Both the position numbers and the translations under genes were made by a program. Shown piece by piece: positions 42,103 to 50,020 of a DNA stretch of 64,000 bases. Origin of the DNA: an uncultured Hyphomicrobiaceae bacterium (GTDB lineage Bacteria; Pseudomonadota; Alphaproteobacteria; Rhizobiales; CALHAX01). The DNA lies in NCBI GenBank assembly GCA_937931785.1, contig CALHAX010000008.1, positions 1-64,000 of the forward strand, written 5' to 3'. The notes under the pieces are model-generated. The model was not told the DNA's origin, did no database searches, and was given only the letters and a program-made list of their open reading frames with translations. The first letter of the stretch is position 1. The number at the start of each line of letters is the position of its first letter.

Positions 42103-44151
42103 ATGCAAATGACCTCCAATGATCCTCTGCTCCAGTCTTATCAACTCAAGCATCTGACGTTGAAGAACCGCATCATGTCGACGGCGCATGAACCGTCTTA
42201 CTCCGTGGATGGCATGCCGAAGGAGCGTTATCGGCTTTACCACGCGGAAAAGGCGAAGGGTGGTATTGCCATGACGATGACGGCGGGATCAGCCGTTGTC
42301 TCGCAGGACAGTCCGGAAGCATTCGGGAACCTTCACGCTTACAAGGAGGAAATTGTCCCATGGTTGCGGGACATGACGGATGCCTGCCACGAGTACGACT
42401 GCGCCGTCATGATGCAGATTACGCATCTCGGTCGCCGCACAAACTGGAACAAGGGGGATTGGCTGCCTGTCCTCGCTCCATCGCCACTGCGTGAATCTGC
42501 ACACCGCGCGTTCCCGAAAGAGGCGGAAGAATGGGATATCGCCCGTATCGTCGAGGATTACGCAACGGCAGCAGAGCACATGCAGGCGGGCGGGCTGGAC
42601 GGCATCGAACTCGAAGCCTATGGCCATTTGACGGATCAGTTCTGGTCTCCGCTGACCAACACGCGCGAAGATGAGTATGGCGGTTCGCTCGACAATCGCA
42701 TGCGGTTTTCATGGGAGATCATTGACGCCATTCGCAAGCGTGTCGGTCCGGATTTCATCGTCGGTATTCGCATGGTCACGGACGAGATGTCTGATACGGG
42801 TCTGACCAGCGGAGAGGGGATTGAAATCGCGCGCCGGATGGCGACTTCCGGCAAGATCGACTTTCTGAACATCATCAAGGGACGCGTGGACTCAGACGCA
42901 TTGCTGACAAACGTCATTCCTGTGCATGGCATGCAGTCTGCGCCCCATCTTGATTTTGCAGGCGATGTGCGTGCCGCAACAAAATTCCCTGTGTTTCATG
43001 CTGCCCGAATTCCGGATGTCGCGACCGCACGCCATGCCATTGCAGAGGGTAAACTCGACATGGTGGGCATGACGCGTGCGCACATCGCCGATCCGCACAT
43101 CGTCAACAAGATCATGGAAAAGCGTGAGGACGAAATCCGCCCGTGTGTCGGCGCCACGTACTGCCTCGATCGTATTTACGAAGGGCATGAAGCGCTCTGC
43201 ATACACAACCCGGCCACCAGCCGTGAATCCACGATGCCTCAGGTCGTAACGGCGAAAAAGGGAAAAAAACGCAAAGCCGTTATCGTCGGTGCCGGTCCGG
43301 CAGGACTCGAAGCGGCTCGCGTGCTGTCTGCGCGCGGGCACGCTGTGCAGCTTTTCGAAGCCGCAGATCAGGCCGGAGGACAAGTGCGCCTGTCCACGCA
43401 GCTCCCGCGCCGTCGCGAATTCATAGGTATCATCGATTGGCGTATGGCGATGTGTGAGCGACAAGGTGTCGAGATGACATTCAACACGTTCGCGGATGTC
43501 GATGATGTGCTCGCCAGTGAACCGGACGTGGTGATTATCGCCACCGGCGGTCTCCCTAACACGGACATTCTCGCGAGCGGGAACGAACTCGTCGTCTCGG
43601 GCTGGGATATTCTCTCCGGCGACGTGAAACCGGGCGAACAGGTTCTGTTCTACGATGACAACGCTGCCCACGCCGGTTTTGCCGCCGCTGAATTTTTGGC
43701 GCGCGCCGGAGCGGAACTGGAAATCGTTACACCGGAGCGTTTCTTCGCCGCAGACATCGGCGGTCTGAACCACGTGAAATACGCTGAGTGCTTCGCCGAG
43801 AACGATGTCCGGATCACGATCAACACACGTCTCGTGTCTGTTACGAAGAAGGGCAATCGCCTCGAAGCAAATCTGGGCACGGACTACGGCGAACGCACAT
43901 GGACCCGCGAAGTCGATCAGGTCGTCGTTGAACACGGAACCCTGCCGCTGGACGACCTCTACTTCGAACTCAAGCCTCGCTCGAAAAACGAAGGCATTGT
44001 CGATTACCAAAAGCTGATCAATGGCGAGCCTCAGAATGTGGCAACCAATCGTGAGGGAAAGTTTCAGCTCTTCCGTATCGGTGACGCTGTCGCCAGTCGC
44101 AACATCCACGCCGCCATCTACGATGCGTTGCGCCTGTGTAAGGATCTGTGA
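42103..44151 (+). CDS. Iron-sulfur FMN/FAD oxidoreductase, dimethylglycine/N-methylproline demethylase-like
   Basis: The 682-residue protein has an old-yellow-enzyme TIM barrel (LLQSYQLKHLTLKNRIMSTA to MTRAHIADPHIV). An iron-sulfur segment (Cys348, Cys354, Cys366 in IRPCVGATYCLDRIYEGHEA and LCIHN) and a FAD/NAD half (KAVIVGAGPAGLEAARVLSA) follow. Trimethylamine dehydrogenase has four Cys; the second is Ala351 here. Relatives oxidatively remove N-methyl groups, releasing formaldehyde. With MttB next door, successive demethylation of a betaine is likely. The start at 42103 is preferred over ATG 42076, which lacks an SD. Confidence 0.87.
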   Translation: MQMTSNDPLLQSYQLKHLTLKNRIMSTAHEPSYSVDGMPKERYRLYHAEKAKGGIAMTMTAGSAVVSQDSPEAFGNLHAYKEEIVPWLRDMTDACHEYDCAVMMQITHLGRRTNWNKGDWLPVLAPSPLRESAHRAFPKEAEEWDIARIVEDYATAAEHMQAGGLDGIELEAYGHLTDQFWSPLTNTREDEYGGSLDNRMRFSWEIIDAIRKRVGPDFIVGIRMVTDEMSDTGLTSGEGIEIARRMATSGKIDFLNIIKGRVDSDALLTNVIPVHGMQSAPHLDFAGDVRAATKFPVFHAARIPDVATARHAIAEGKLDMVGMTRAHIADPHIVNKIMEKREDEIRPCVGATYCLDRIYEGHEALCIHNPATSRESTMPQVVTAKKGKKRKAVIVGAGPAGLEAARVLSARGHAVQLFEAADQAGGQVRLSTQLPRRREFIGIIDWRMAMCERQGVEMTFNTFADVDDVLASEPDVVIIATGGLPNTDILASGNELVVSGWDILSGDVKPGEQVLFYDDNAAHAGFAAAEFLARAGAELEIVTPERFFAADIGGLNHVKYAECFAENDVRITINTRLVSVTKKGNRLEANLGTDYGERTWTREVDQVVVEHGTLPLDDLYFELKPRSKNEGIVDYQKLINGEPQNVATNREGKFQLFRIGDAVASRNIHAAIYDALRLCKDL

Positions 44152-44190
44152 GCTGGAAGTGGCCGACACATCAATCACCCCATACGAAAA

Positions 44191-44220
44191 AGGACTGGCC
44201 ATGTCGCCATAGCCAGTCCT
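44191..44220 (-). terminator. Rho-independent terminator, leftward
   Basis: Arms AGGACTGGC (44191-44199) and GCCAGTCCT (44212-44220) pair exactly. Read leftward, the hairpin is followed by TTTTTCG. It does not fit the flavoprotein gene, which runs the other way, so it marks a leftward transcript begun within 44230-44800. Confidence 0.7.
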
Positions 44221-44272
44221 CGTTCGTCTGCTCATGCGGATCGTTTGTCAGATCACATGACGCATATCGGAG

Positions 44273-44428
44273 TCAGATGATACTTGGTGGATGGAGATGA
44301 TGGTGGCGCCAGAGGAAATGGGAAACATGTCGAAGATCTTCGCGTAAAGACCCTTCGTCTTGTTCTGAAAAATAGTCCTCATGTTCGTTCGGGCGTTCAG
44401 TCGTATTCGGCAACATGCGTTTCAGCAT
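44273..44428 (-). CDS. Candidate 51-residue small protein ahead of a terminator
   Basis: A GGAG lies six bases before the ATG at 44428. The product starts MLKRMLPNTTERPNEHEDYF and ends with a His-rich LWRHHHLHPPSII. Downstream, 52 bases on, is a leftward terminator. There is no family recognition and third-position GC is not high. The signals around it are better than the sequence itself. Confidence 0.35.
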   Translation of the reverse strand: MLKRMLPNTTERPNEHEDYFSEQDEGSLREDLRHVSHFLWRHHHLHPPSII

Positions 44429-44759
44429 GATTTGCTCCATCGTTTGGATGTGCTGTGTCCAACGCAACCTTCCATCAAACAGCCCTTACGACACGGCAAA
44501 TCTCCACTGACCAACGTATGTTGAATCACGGATCCCTGGAATGTGTTTGGTTCGAGCAATGGCGCACACAGCGGTATTTTCACATTGCCGCACCCGAGAG
44601 TGCGACGTGAGACCTGGGTTGCCTTCGACACCCGAAAGGTGAGGAAGGCGCCTCAGGCGTGAGTGAGGTGCGTTCATCCGTTTTCACCTCTATGGCCGCG
44701 GCTAACGCCGCCAGCCGACTGTGGGAGTCATCCCACGAGTCGAGTCTTGCGGGCAAACG

Positions 44760-44775
44760 TTAAGAAAATGTTAAC
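44760..44775. promoter_or_regulatory. Candidate CtrA-binding site
   Basis: TTAAGAAAATGTTAAC fits the CtrA consensus TTAA-N7-TTAAC exactly. It lies inside an 8-base inverted repeat (AACGTTAA/TTAACGTT), so both strands match. It is 43 bases beyond the TPR gene stop and upstream of the leftward region that holds the small ORF at 44273. CtrA sites of this form control cell-cycle genes in alphaproteobacteria. Confidence 0.4.
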
Positions 44776-44818
44776 GTTGTTTGTCTTGCAACTCGCCCGC
44801 CCGTCGACTTTGCCCGGT

Positions 44819-45391
44819 TCAACTAGTCCAGGGCTTCTGCGCACGATCCATTTTCTCAATCTGCAAAATTCGGCTTTCTGCGGGCAGCTCCATTTGAGCC
44901 CGCAGATAATTCAGTCGTTGTACGACGGTTGGCGGGCGTTCATGGGTGTTGGACAGCAAGCGCTGGAACCACGTCATTCCGTGAACCGCGGCACGACATC
45001 CACCAACTGCGCGGGCATAGTCGCGCATCGCCGCTTCGTGTTTCCCAAGATGGTCAGCAATAATGCCACGTGTCGCATGATTGCAGGCGTCGTCCGGGTC
45101 TGCCGCCACGACGCGTGTCATGATGGCGTGCGCTTCATCATATCGGGCAAGTTGCGCAAGGCTGTTGGCTTGGCCCCGTCGCGCAGCCAGGTTGTCGACG
45201 TCGCTCGCAGCAATCTTCGAGAACAGGCTGTAAGCACGGTTCCAGTCACCGGAATTGAACGCATCTGACGCGGCTTGATGCGCCGCAACTGCCGGGTCGC
45301 GGTTCGAGATGTGATCCCAGGCAAGCACGCCCCCAACAAGCAACGTGCCGACGACAGCAAGGCGTTGCAGAGTCTTCAACGTGTCAGTCAT
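44819..45391 (-). CDS. Membrane-anchored tetratricopeptide-repeat protein
   Basis: The 190-residue protein has an N-terminal signal-anchor (LQRLAVVGTLLVGGVLAWDH). TPR repeats span about residues 33-130 (AASDAFNSGDWNRAYSLFSK, AARRGQANSLAQLARYDEAH, CNHATRGIIADHLGKHEAAM). Such proteins act as protein-protein scaffolds. AAGGA is placed eight bases before the ATG at 45391. It follows the symporter gene by 30 bases on the same strand, so the two are probably cotranscribed. Confidence 0.82.
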   Translation of the reverse strand: MTDTLKTLQRLAVVGTLLVGGVLAWDHISNRDPAVAAHQAASDAFNSGDWNRAYSLFSKIAASDVDNLAARRGQANSLAQLARYDEAHAIMTRVVAADPDDACNHATRGIIADHLGKHEAAMRDYARAVGGCRAAVHGMTWFQRLLSNTHERPPTVVQRLNYLRAQMELPAESRILQIEKMDRAQKPWTS

Positions 45392-45421
45392 ACGCACAAT
45401 CCTTGACCAGTGCTACGATAC

Positions 45422-47419
45422 TCAATCTGTTCTGCGGAGACTGTCCGGTAAACGGTCCCCAAAATCATCATTCAGCGCCTGAACCTCGCGTGGTGGCAGG
45501 GTCGAAAGACCAATGCCTGATGCGAGGAACCACAGCATGAAGACGCCGAGCCCCCACCACAGGATTTGCCAGGCCCAGATGGACGGAATGCCGAAGAACC
45601 ACGTCACGGGCGAATTCGGATCGCCGAAGACCCAGTTTCCAATCACGGCTCCGGGGCCAATGGCGAAGAAGAACCAGATCAGCGCAAAGATCCAGCCTAA
45701 GGGAATGAGATAACGCTGTTCTTCGGGCACGGCTCCGTGATCCCGCAGGAAGGTGTGGAATTTCATCCGGTGCACGTGACCTTCGCTGGTCTGCGTCACA
45801 GTCGAGACAAATGACGCAACGGTCAGATTCACAAGAATGCCCCAGAACGCGGAATGCATGGTCAACGGCCAACGTCCCCATGGCAACTCAAAGCCGAACA
45901 TGATCGCGGCCTGCCCGCCAATTTTCTCCGTTGCGAGAACACCAATGATTCCGGCAATCAGTCCGAGGATAATGCCGGCACGCGTGAAGAACGGCGCGTA
46001 GCAAATCGCGAGAAGCGCCGGGAACATCTGGAATCCGAGCGCAACGGCAAGACCTCCAGCCAGCACCAGATAGTCTGTTGTGTTGACCGCAAACCAGATT
46101 GCGGCAAGCAGAACCAGTCCGACGAAAACACGCCCCATGAACTTCTGGATACGGTGCGTCGCATGCGGCATCAGGTAGTGCTTCATCACATCGCGGGTGA
46201 GCATCGCACTGAACGTTGAAAGGTAGGCCGCGCCCGTCGATTGAATGGCAGCAATTGCACACAACGCAAGAAGACCGACAAGCCACGGCATTTCATCGGC
46301 AAACAGATTGATTAGAAGTGGTACCAGTACATCCTGCTGGCCGGGCAGGTCCATCAGGTCAGATTCTCCCATACTGATGCCAAGGACATTATTCACAATG
46401 CCACCGGCATCGCGTGCCTGGTTCAACTCCAGGTCGGCGCCGAGCAAATGTCCGCCGATGCCCTGAATGGCGGCAAAGATGAAAAGCACGAAGCCGGCAG
46501 CGAAGGCCGTTGCCCAGACCTGCTGAGGGGCAAAGGCTGCGGGACTGCGACTGGCAAACGCCCACATCGTGAAGGCCGGCGTGCACTGGATGCCCATCAA
46601 AGCGATGGTGTAGGTGAGGATCATGACCGCCGTCCACGCACCGCCTGCCGCAGACGGACCATCCTTCGCGAACTGGATCACACCTGGAATTGCAACATAG
46701 TGGCTGTAACCGTCCGGCGTTCGGTTACGATCCTGCTCAGCCAGAAGGGCAATGCCGTCGACCAGTCGATCAAAACCACCGACCAGGTTAAGCACAACCA
46801 ACCCAAGCACGATCATACCAAACCCAAGCAACACACATTGCAGGATGTCGACATAAGCGACCGCGCGCAATCCGCCCGCCGCAACATAAAGGAAGACCAC
46901 GAACGACAGCGCATAGATTACGAAATTGATCGGCAGCATGCCGTCGCTCAGAGTGTTCAGCAGGAACCCCGATGCGCGCAACTGAACCCCAAGAAAAGGG
47001 ATGGTAAACAGCAACGCAACGACGACGACGAGAATTCTGATCGTGTTGCTGCGAAAATATTCGCCGAACATCTCACCAGGCGTCACAAACCCGTAACGCT
47101 TGCCCAGCATCCACTGGCGCTTCATGAACAGGACGCCGGTCAGCGGGATTGTGATCGCGTAGAACGAAGCATAGGCATACTGGAAGCCGTCACGGTAGAT
47201 CAGCCCGGGATGTCCGAGGAAGGTCCATCCTGAGAACGAAGTCGCCGTTGCAGCAAGAATGAATGCCCAGGTTCCAAGACCACGTCCCGCGATGAAATAG
47301 TCGCTTGCACTGCGGGCCTGGGAAGCGCCTCGCACGGCCCAGAACAGGCAATACAGCCAATAGAGACCAATGAATGCAGCCAGCCAGATCAGTTTGGGTT
47401 CAAAGTCGCCGAGATCCAT
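45422..47419 (-). CDS. Sodium:solute symporter family protein
   Basis: The 665-residue protein has about thirteen helices with the SSS pattern: ASDYFIAGRGLGTWAFILAA, ATSFSGWTFLGHPGLIYRDG, VAYVDILQCVLLGFGMIVLG and AIAAIQSTGAAYLSTFSAML. It couples sodium entry to solute uptake in the inner membrane. The substrate (acetate, proline, pantothenate or other) is not evident. No strong SD is visible before the ATG. It is followed by a TPR membrane protein. Confidence 0.9.
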   Translation of the reverse strand: MDLGDFEPKLIWLAAFIGLYWLYCLFWAVRGASQARSASDYFIAGRGLGTWAFILAATATSFSGWTFLGHPGLIYRDGFQYAYASFYAITIPLTGVLFMKRQWMLGKRYGFVTPGEMFGEYFRSNTIRILVVVVALLFTIPFLGVQLRASGFLLNTLSDGMLPINFVIYALSFVVFLYVAAGGLRAVAYVDILQCVLLGFGMIVLGLVVLNLVGGFDRLVDGIALLAEQDRNRTPDGYSHYVAIPGVIQFAKDGPSAAGGAWTAVMILTYTIALMGIQCTPAFTMWAFASRSPAAFAPQQVWATAFAAGFVLFIFAAIQGIGGHLLGADLELNQARDAGGIVNNVLGISMGESDLMDLPGQQDVLVPLLINLFADEMPWLVGLLALCAIAAIQSTGAAYLSTFSAMLTRDVMKHYLMPHATHRIQKFMGRVFVGLVLLAAIWFAVNTTDYLVLAGGLAVALGFQMFPALLAICYAPFFTRAGIILGLIAGIIGVLATEKIGGQAAIMFGFELPWGRWPLTMHSAFWGILVNLTVASFVSTVTQTSEGHVHRMKFHTFLRDHGAVPEEQRYLIPLGWIFALIWFFFAIGPGAVIGNWVFGDPNSPVTWFFGIPSIWAWQILWWGLGVFMLWFLASGIGLSTLPPREVQALNDDFGDRLPDSLRRTD

Positions 47420-48384
47420 TGCGGTATCTTTCGTTCACGGTGCGTCCGGTCTCGTCAAATCGACCTGCACCTGGTCTGTAGTCCATCAGGACGCACCGGT
47501 GTGTTGCCTGCTACGTGTCCAGACTGAACGCAAAATCCGGGCGTTCCGTGGCATTTCTTCATCGTTTACCTGTCGCTCTGGATCGAAACCAGACCAGCAG
47601 CAAAGACGCGTAACCCTGAATACTCTGATTCAATAGCGGCATCAGCCATATCTTGGCGAGCCTCATGCCCGACACGCACATGTTTCTCGCGACCGTAGTT
47701 AACTTGCAGGTGTGTTTCTGAGCTGCTGAGCCAGCCAGCGTCCCCCTTGAGATGTGTGTATGCACTTGTGAATGCTGCGTTGTGCGAGATTTTCACGTGT
47801 TGCGACCGGCTGCACAGAGGCCGCAAGGCCGGACATGTCGCATCCCCCAATGGACATATCCGGTCTCGCGTCTATACCGCTCCCGCCAGCGGTTTGGTCG
47901 AACGCAGTCACTCGGTGGCCCGAGCCAGTGCGTTCAACCCTACGCCCCCTGATGTGCCTGATGTGAGCGCGCGTTGTGCCGCCAACGCCTTCGCTCAGGC
48001 AGGCGGACAATGCGCCTGCCAGGCGAGCCTGAGAAGGGGCGAAAAAACCTCCTGGAGGCGATTTCGGACAAGGTGAACATGTGGCCGCTGAACGTCGACG
48101 GATCGTTGTTGCTGTCACGGCACAGTCGGGATCGTATTCGGCCGACATACCTTTTGGTGCTTGCCTGGCGATTTGCTATTTGCGTGAGAGGGTTAACGTC
48201 AACACGCCCAGATTGGACCACAAATTGATCACGCAATGTTCTTCTGATTCGAAGTCGTACCGTCGAATGGTGCAGGTTATGTTGAAAAGCAGTCTTGTTG
48301 CAGTGCAGCAACACGTCAATCGCAAGTCCCTGTGAATTTCGCAAAACGCGTACTCGAAGGAATAGGCGCTCAACGTAAAGAGAT
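47420..48384. other. 965-bp gene-poor region with several inverted repeats
   Basis: No recognisable gene occurs here. Structures are an imperfect inverted repeat with 11-base arms (47829-47839 and 47853-47863, one mismatch) and a strong nested hairpin (CTCAGGC 47994-48000 with GCCTGAG 48027-48033). The latter has an inner GCAGGCG/CGCCTGC pairing (47999-48005 and 48013-48019). A tandem CCTGATGTG pair lies near 47949-47966. A rightward frame from a GTG near 48080 with AAGGTG before it gives 84 residues, but it has no resemblance to known proteins. Confidence 0.45.
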
Positions 48385-49881
48385 TTATTCGCCCTGTATC
48401 CCGTCGGGGCCGTCGATCCAGTTGCGGAACGCTGGAATCAGTCGTGCTGCATGTTTTTCCCACCAGATTTCATCAATACGCAACGCACGCCGAAAGTTCT
48501 GTGGGGCAGTAGGCACATAATCGGACAGATCGACATTCAAAGACGCATGCCGCCTGACCTGACGTGCAGCCGACTTACGGGTTGGACCGTAGGGCAATAG
48601 GCTTGCCTGATGAACCATGACATCAGACTGAACGGCAAATGAAAGAAACTTCAGTGCCGTTTGGATGTGTGTGGTTCCTTTCGGGATCACCCAGACATCC
48701 AGATCGTAAACCTGCCCGTCCCACATCAGAACAACCGGTGAGTTGCGTCCGACGGTTTCCAGAAAGAAACGCCCACTGAAACCAACCGCCATCGCGACTG
48801 AATGATCATTCAAGGCAGCAACCGGCTCCCGAACAGACTTCATCCAAACGATATCGTTTCGAATGGTTGCCAGCTTACCAAGCGCGCGTTGTAGACCGCC
48901 ATCGCTCTCAAGCACGCGATAGACCTGTTCTGGCGCAACGCCATCTGCAAGCAGTGCCATCTCGAGTATATAGCGTGGGGTGCGCATCAGGCCGCGTTTG
49001 CCAGGGAATTTTGTCGTGTCGAAGAAGTCTTCCAGCTGCTGGGGTGCGTTGGATTGAAATTGCCTCTTGTCGTAACCGATGACCGCGGACCAGACGCTTC
49101 CACCGAGAGCGCAATCGCCGAAGGCTTCGGGCAGGAAGTCAGCCGGATCGAGACGGGCGCCGGTTTTATCCTTGATGTTCGCCGCGTCGATTTTTGCGAT
49201 TGCACCGCTGCGACATGCCGCGTCTGCAACGTGATATGGAATATATGCCAGGTCCCAGCCAACTGGACTGTTCGCTGCAGTCGCTTTCAGCAGTTTGCTG
49301 CCTCCGATATGCTCGATGGTCTCGATCGAAATGCCGGTATTGTTCGCAAACGGATCGAACACAGTACGGCGCTGTGCTTCACCATGCGCGCCGCCCCAGG
49401 TTGCAATGCGCAAATTGCTGGGAGGTTCCGGGATGCGTTCGGGAACCGGTTGAATCGGGAGCATCTCGGTCGCATTTTTTTTCGGCGACGTTTCGGATGT
49501 TTGCTGCTTCGTAGGGTCTTGTGTGGCAGGAGCGGTGGAGATTTGGGGCGTCTGAGTCTGAGTCTCCGGCTCCGTTTCCGAAGTCTTGGATGCCTGTTTT
49601 GGAGGAAAATCCGCAGGGGGATCAAGTTTGATGACACCAGTTGCAACCGCACCATCGTTTTTGACGGTGACCGTCGTGCTGGATACGGCACCGTCCGCCA
49701 AAGTCGAACGGGATGATGGCGCGGGTGTCGTAGCGTTTTGCCCGACAGCAGTCGGTTGATGCTGCGGCGCGGTTACCTCTTGAGCCTGTGGGCTATGCTC
49801 TGTTGGCATGCCCACAAGAACAATTGGAAGCAAGAGCGTCAGAGCGACTTTCCGAATGGGGGAGGAAGCGGCAGTACTCAT
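48385..49881 (-). CDS. PotD-like ABC transporter substrate-binding protein with long N-terminal linker
   Basis: The 498-residue protein starts with a signal peptide (KVALTLLLPIVLVGMPTEHS). About 120 residues rich in Thr, Pro, Gln and Ser follow (36-155). A type 2 periplasmic binding domain then begins at NLRIATWGGAHGEAQRRTVF and includes VVLMWDGQVYDLDVWVIPKG, resembling spermidine/putrescine-type proteins. GAGGTGA seven bases before the ATG at 49881 favours that start. No permease or ATPase genes are nearby, so the partner transporter is elsewhere or absent. Confidence 0.85.
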   Translation of the reverse strand: MSTAASSPIRKVALTLLLPIVLVGMPTEHSPQAQEVTAPQHQPTAVGQNATTPAPSSRSTLADGAVSSTTVTVKNDGAVATGVIKLDPPADFPPKQASKTSETEPETQTQTPQISTAPATQDPTKQQTSETSPKKNATEMLPIQPVPERIPEPPSNLRIATWGGAHGEAQRRTVFDPFANNTGISIETIEHIGGSKLLKATAANSPVGWDLAYIPYHVADAACRSGAIAKIDAANIKDKTGARLDPADFLPEAFGDCALGGSVWSAVIGYDKRQFQSNAPQQLEDFFDTTKFPGKRGLMRTPRYILEMALLADGVAPEQVYRVLESDGGLQRALGKLATIRNDIVWMKSVREPVAALNDHSVAMAVGFSGRFFLETVGRNSPVVLMWDGQVYDLDVWVIPKGTTHIQTALKFLSFAVQSDVMVHQASLLPYGPTRKSAARQVRRHASLNVDLSDYVPTAPQNFRRALRIDEIWWEKHAARLIPAFRNWIDGPDGIQGE

Positions 49882-50020
49882 TGGATTGTCACCTCTGTCC
49901 GGTTTTCTCATGAGCTCCAGTCCTCATAGAAACGCGTCGCCACATAATTGCGCGTCAGTAAACCTCGCCTGAGTGACGCGCGCAAAACAGCACAAAGGAA
50001 GCTTCAGGTTCGGGTTGATT

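Noticed and set aside
44486-44677. 63-residue leftward ORF with a GAGGTG site
   Set aside because: Codon third positions are about half GC, unlike the neighbours, and there is no family match. It stays possible but is unsupported.
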